Under the pieces are notes generated by a model, which had not been told where the DNA came from, searched no databases, and saw nothing but the letters and a program-made list of their open reading frames with translations. A DNA stretch of 20,153 nucleotides. Origin: Sphacelaria rigidula (lineage: Eukaryota; Phaeophyceae; Sphacelariales). A program made the translations under genes and the position numbers. Positions 17,151 through 20,153 of the stretch are shown piece after piece (within the stretch, counting starts at the first letter, position 1; each line of letters begins with the position of its first letter). The stretch lies in the NCBI GenBank assembly GCA_964200075.2, contig CAXNAA020000563.1:1-20153 (forward strand). The letters are read 5' to 3'.

Positions 17151-17760
17151 TCACGCATCACCGCCGGCCGCTTTCAACTTGGTCGTCAACACAGCGAGCA
17201 ACGCATCATCCACATCCACAGGAGCGCTAAAAGCGCCTCGGTCACCCGCCCATGCACCCAAACTACTTCTACTCTTACCCTTCCCAGCCCGCCCAGCACC
17301 ACCACGTCTATTTCCCTTGACGGCGCCATGCGCGGCAGCAGTATCGGTTGACATGTCACGTCGCCCATCAGGCGTAACCGCATCTCCACGGCTGGTCGTC
17401 GAATGCCTGCCCGCGCTTGGCGTGATTGTGGTGTTGGTCGTTTTGGGCGGTTTAGGCGCTGGCTTGAGCAAAGTGGCCATGAACGCTTGGTACAGATCCG
17501 GCACAGGGGCAAGGTTGATGGAGGAGGGGTCCAGAATATCCGACGCTCGTGTCGTCGAGTGTAGCGCGGCCTCTGCGTGTTTTTCATCGTTTTTTATTCC
17601 GGAGGGTAGAATTGGGGGGAGGGGGTGACGCATGCAAAGCGGAGCGCGGGGTAGGGGAAGGCGGTCGACGTCGAGGGTTAAATGAGCTTCGCAGTTGCCG
17701 AGTGCATCAAGTGAGCGGAGACTGTGTCTCTGTGTAGAGCAAGAAGATGGAGAGCGTGTT
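17151..17760 (-). CDS. Main exon of an unrecognised minus-strand gene
   Basis: Its frame is the longest open frame in the window. On the minus strand a pyrimidine-rich acceptor (CTTTTCTCAG, CGATTTCCCGCTAG) ends at 17761. Joined to the exon ending at 18055, the split codon CT/A keeps this frame open for about 200 codons to TGA at 17151. The product has a Pro-rich part (MRHPLPPILPSG), an ordered-looking stretch (DILDPSSINLAPVPDLYQAF), a Pro/Thr/Lys part, then an Ala/Gly/Arg-rich basic stretch (GGAGRAGKGKSRSS) and a helix-like end (VDVDDALLAVLTTKLKAAGG). No domain recognised; the basic Gly/Arg stretch might bind RNA or DNA. An acceptor at 17573 is an alternative internal start. Confidence 0.6.
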
Positions 17761-17787
17761 CTAGCGGGAAATCGCTGAGAAAAGCAG

Positions 17788-17817
17788 AAGTGGTCCTTGC
17801 GCGAGCAAGGACCACTT
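17788..17817. repeat. Perfect 13-bp hairpin inside an intron
   Basis: AAGTGGTCCTTGC (17788-17800), loop GCGA, then GCAAGGACCACTT (17805-17817). It lies in the intron of the minus-strand gene, about 30 bases before its acceptor in transcript terms. It is longer than a histone-type stem-loop. Confidence 0.9.
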
Positions 17818-17865
17818 TCTCGATTCCTCAACTTTCTCGATTCCTCAACTTTTTCGATTCCTCAA
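17815..17865. repeat. 17-bp unit, three tandem copies
   Basis: CTTTCTCGATTCCTCAA at 17815 and 17832 is exact; the copy at 17849 has one change (CTTTTTCGATTCCTCAA). It overlaps the end of the hairpin by three bases. Confidence 0.95.
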
Positions 17866-18054
17866 AGTCTCCCGTGCATACACTTCCACCGGAATTTCCT
17901 GGAAATGATAATGCGTGTAATTGATTTCCTTGGCTCGAGATTAGTGCGGAAGCAGCGACGACATGCGACGCATACATGCCTTCCCTGCCGTTGCTCGAGG
18001 CCTTACATTCACCACGTACCATCCAGAGCCGGAACATCCATCTGCCCTACTTAC

Positions 18055-18198
18055 AGAAGCGCGTTCAAAGCATCGTACCAAAATGGTTTTCGAGTGCCGC
18101 AATCTGCAGCACCTCCCAACCTCCCGGCGTCCCACCCCTGCACGATTTCTTCTCTCGCGGACGCGTGGACAACGGAGCCAGTTGACCATCTATTCCCT
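18055..18198 (-). CDS. Upstream exon of the right minus-strand gene
   Basis: On the minus strand an acceptor CTTACTTATTGCACAG ends at 18199, and a consensus donor CT/GTAAGTAGG starts at 18054. The frame is open over 47 codons, phase 2 at both ends. The product reads GNRWSTGSVVHASAREEIVQ, GWDAGRLGGAADCGTRKP, FWYDALNALL. It is a mixed, globular-looking sequence with three Trp residues. It joins in phase to the exon at 17760 across a 294-base intron. Another acceptor at 17775 is also in phase and would end the protein at TAA 17678 after DFPLEHALHLL and 20 more residues. No family recognised. Earlier exons were not found; a repeat-like A/T-rich block lies upstream. Confidence 0.6.
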
Positions 18199-18239
18199 CT
18201 GTGCAATAAGTAAAGGTCCTTGTCATTTCACGGACCCTT

Positions 18240-19000
18240 AACGGTGTGATATTCGATTTTCGATATTTTTATTGCATTCGTCGACGTTTTTCGAGCCAAA
18301 ACCAAGATTCTTTTTACAACGTGGGTGCTTGACCCATGCAACCGCGCGGTCGAGAAAAAGTAGGTCGGTCCAAAAACGGCCATTTTTCGCTTGTTTTCCC
18401 AGGAAAGCATGAGAGACCCGGGAACACGAAAAATCGCAAAAAATGGGCCAGAAAATGTGAAAATCGCGAAACCACCATTGAATTTGGGCATGTCCGTGAT
18501 GTTAACCTACGTACGCCCCATCCAACATTTTGTTAGCATGTCATTGCTAGTGCTCGACGTGAAAACGTCCAAAATCGGTCAATGATGGGGTATGATTGAT
18601 CAAAAAGGGTCAAAATGGGCGTATATCTCGACAAGATTCTAGTGATGAAAACATTTTTTTTCGATTTTTTTTCTGCATCAGCTTCGTCTGCGCTTCATCT
18701 CTCCAACGAACCCAACCATAGGATGATCGTCAACGTTGAAATATCCAAACGATCAAACGCCCATAAGGATCTTTACTTATGGCACAGAGGAAGTATGATA
18801 CACGCTAAACATGAGTAGCCCGAGACCATCGCCGCGACGTTCAACATCTATCAACCACCCATGGGCTTTGGTCTAACAGCAACAGCAAAGACGTGCGAAA
18901 ATAGCACATAGGTCCCGTGCGTCTTGCCTACTCTTCAACCGATATATACATAGATGTATGGTTGACTCAAGAAGAGACAAGAACTTGATGAATCGACGCA
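18240..19000. other. Block rich in AAAATCG and GGTC-AAAA words, no gene
   Basis: Words such as CCAAAAACGGCCATTTTTCG, AAAATCGCAAAAAATGGGCC, GTCCAAAATCGGTCAATG and GGGTCAAAATGGGCGTATAT recur on both strands. The composition differs from the flanks. It may be the non-coding part of a mobile element or the large 5' intron of the minus-strand gene. No protein is evident. Confidence 0.4.
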
Positions 19001-19271
19001 ACGCCTACAGGTGATCTCGGTACACACACGCAAGAGGGCGCTTGCCCGAAATCAATCTTTCGCGAATCCCCGGCACAGTGTGTCTGCTAAGTCAGCTCAG
19101 CTGTCACCAGTGCGGGCTTTTGCATCTATCCCGCGGGCGTGTCTTGAGGAACTCTCTACATCAATTTGTCGACCAAAGTGGTGCTTCTGTCAACGCACAT
19201 TAGACGCAACAGGTCAACATTCAAGGAGCCAACATATCCAATTTTCAGACTAGCGATAACTGCAGGGGGGG

Positions 19272-19344
19272 AGGGGGGGGCGTACTCATTTATTGCTTGC
19301 CTTAGTCGTTTGACCATTGACGCATCCCTTTCGAGACGGAGCAC
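19272..19344 (-). repeat. R2 short repeat, copy 3, between direct repeats
   Basis: The reverse complement of the R2 unit (CGTACTCATTTATTGCTTGC, CTTAGTCGTTTGACCATTGA, CGCATCCCTTTCGAGACGGA, GCAC). It lies between two copies of ACTGCAGGGGGGG (19259-19271 and 19345-19357). Confidence 0.85.
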
Positions 19345-19417
19345 ACTGCAGGGGGGGGGGAGGCTTTTTCGATAATACTTGCATTCACGGCTTCGCAATG
19401 TTCTCCCACAAGCACAG

Positions 19418-19528
19418 GAGGAAGAAGCTGCACTTGATAATATTTCTTCACGGCGAACTTTCGACAAGAGAAAAAGCCGACATAATATTCTTCACGTTTT
19501 GTCAAAATATTCGATCGTCCGTATTTCG
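19418..19528 (+). CDS. Weak exon candidate, right end
   Basis: After an acceptor-like CAAGCACAG (19417) a frame reads EEEAALDNISSRRTFDKRKS, then RHNILHVLSKYSIVRI. It is charged, with no good GT donor near 19528 (GGGCAG/GC would be a GC donor). The frame and boundaries are uncertain. Confidence 0.2.
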
Positions 19529-19569
19529 GGGCAGGCAACCCCTCTCCCGGCTCTCCTACTCGCGCGCGA

Positions 19570-19738
19570 TAGCCGACCTCCTAAGTACCCCCCCTTGCCC
19601 AAGGGTTGGCGTCGGTTGGTATCGACGCTTACAACACGACACTCACTGCGTAAGCTAGGCAAGCAGGCTGCCGTTTTTCTTTCGCGTGCGTGTTTTTTTC
19701 GATTAGCATGGTGGTCGTGTACATGCCATTTTGCGCCG
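19570..19738 (-). repeat. R5 dispersed repeat, copy 2
   Basis: Reverse complement matches 700-868: ACGACCACCATG, the A-run with ACACG, GCCTAGCTTACGCAGTGAGT, GTCGTGTTGTAAGCGTCG and CCGACGCCAACCC, with G-rich sequence at the end. Confidence 0.75.
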
Positions 19739-19793
19739 GGTGGAGAACCTGAACTCCGCGCAAAGGGGATTATCGTACAAAATGGTTTTTGAA

Positions 19794-20092
19794 TGGTGAG
19801 ACACCCATGAGGCATTGTGTAACCCGCGGATGTTTGTGGAAGTGGCCCAACACCGGAAAATGAAGCAACTCATTTGAGGCTGTCATCAATATGACAGATA
19901 ATTAGCATGCTTCGGGCCAAACAAATCTTAGTGGGGTGCACATCACCCCACATGCGACTCGACATACACATGACGGCGCTTCGCGCTCGGTGATTGCGAG
20001 CCTGTTCCGGCGAAAACCCGGCGTGCTCCGTCCCGGCCTTATAAGGATGCGACATCATTGGTCAACATGACTACGGCATGCAAGATCATGAG
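19794..20092 (+). repeat. R1 dispersed repeat, copy D
   Basis: Starts TGGTGAGACACCCATGAGGC and ends CAAGATCATGAG. It holds the family blocks CTTCGCGCTCGGTGATTGCG, AGCCTGTTCCGGCGAAAACC and CGGCGTGCTCCGTCCCGGCC followed by TTATAAGGATGCG. Unlike copies B and C it lacks the C tail. Confidence 0.85.
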
Positions 20093-20153
20093 AATCCACT
20101 CCGGAGCGCCGTCCGAACCGACGAACACTCACACCCACCCAAACAGGCAAAAA

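Noticed and set aside
16987-17628. 213-codon plus-strand open frame opposite the right gene
   Set aside because: It is the antisense of the minus-strand exon. The minus frame joins in phase to a well-bounded upstream exon and has more ordinary protein composition.

Overview
The window looks like nuclear DNA from a eukaryote with intron-rich genes. I see no bacterial-style packed genes, no rRNA and no CRISPR array. Coding sequence appears as short open blocks bounded by GT...AG splice signals with C/T-rich acceptor tracts. The space between is filled with dispersed repeats, tRNA-like heads, microsatellites and a degenerate satellite. The pattern (short exons, long introns, C-rich polypyrimidine tracts, about balanced GC) fits a microbial eukaryote or alga, with a stramenopile as one guess. 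The lineage is inference; no gene is a diagnostic marker.

Three gene fragments can be supported. (1) Left, + strand: an exon at 1190-1403 and a probable last exon at 1713-1770, the 3' end of an unrecognised gene. (2) Centre, + strand: a gene of four to six exons from about 7.7 kb to a stop codon at 14880. Every joint that I can define is phase 0. The strong exons (8532-8759, 9836-9976, 12408-12551, 14662-14880) each carry one copy of an F-x-P motif followed by a basic/acidic helix-like stretch, so this is a repeat protein with one repeat per exon. (3) Right, - strand: an exon at 18198-18055 joined in phase to a long exon at 17760 that runs to about 17151, with a possible further 3' exon at 17033-16957. 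Its product is unknown, low-complexity and Ala/Pro/Arg/Ser-rich.

The rest is mostly mobile or repetitive. R1 is a ~300-bp family with four copies (1-263 -, 11748-12043 +, 13375-13680 +, 19794-20092 +). R2 is a ~75-bp family related to the R1 3' end and flanked by C tracts (8371, 14516, 19272). R4 is a ~160-bp family with about five copies. R5 is a ~160-bp family with two inverted copies near the window ends. R6 is a ~240-bp family with two inverted copies that keep two hairpins. R7 is a family ending in a (CAAT)n-like tail. A MITE with perfect 20-bp terminal inverted repeats lies at 11030-11294, with a decayed relative at 6778-7002. There are also five or six tRNA-like (box A/box B) heads, a 162-bp tandem duplication at 12080-12383, a degenerate GTATTC/GAGTAC satellite at 3480-4020, and (TA), (GAT), (GTT), (CAAT) and 9-bp microsatellites.

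Many repeats sit inside the introns of the central gene. Two R2 copies lie just upstream of its splice acceptors. No function is assigned to any protein by family recognition. All exon calls rest on reading splice signals and frames by eye and need transcripts to confirm.
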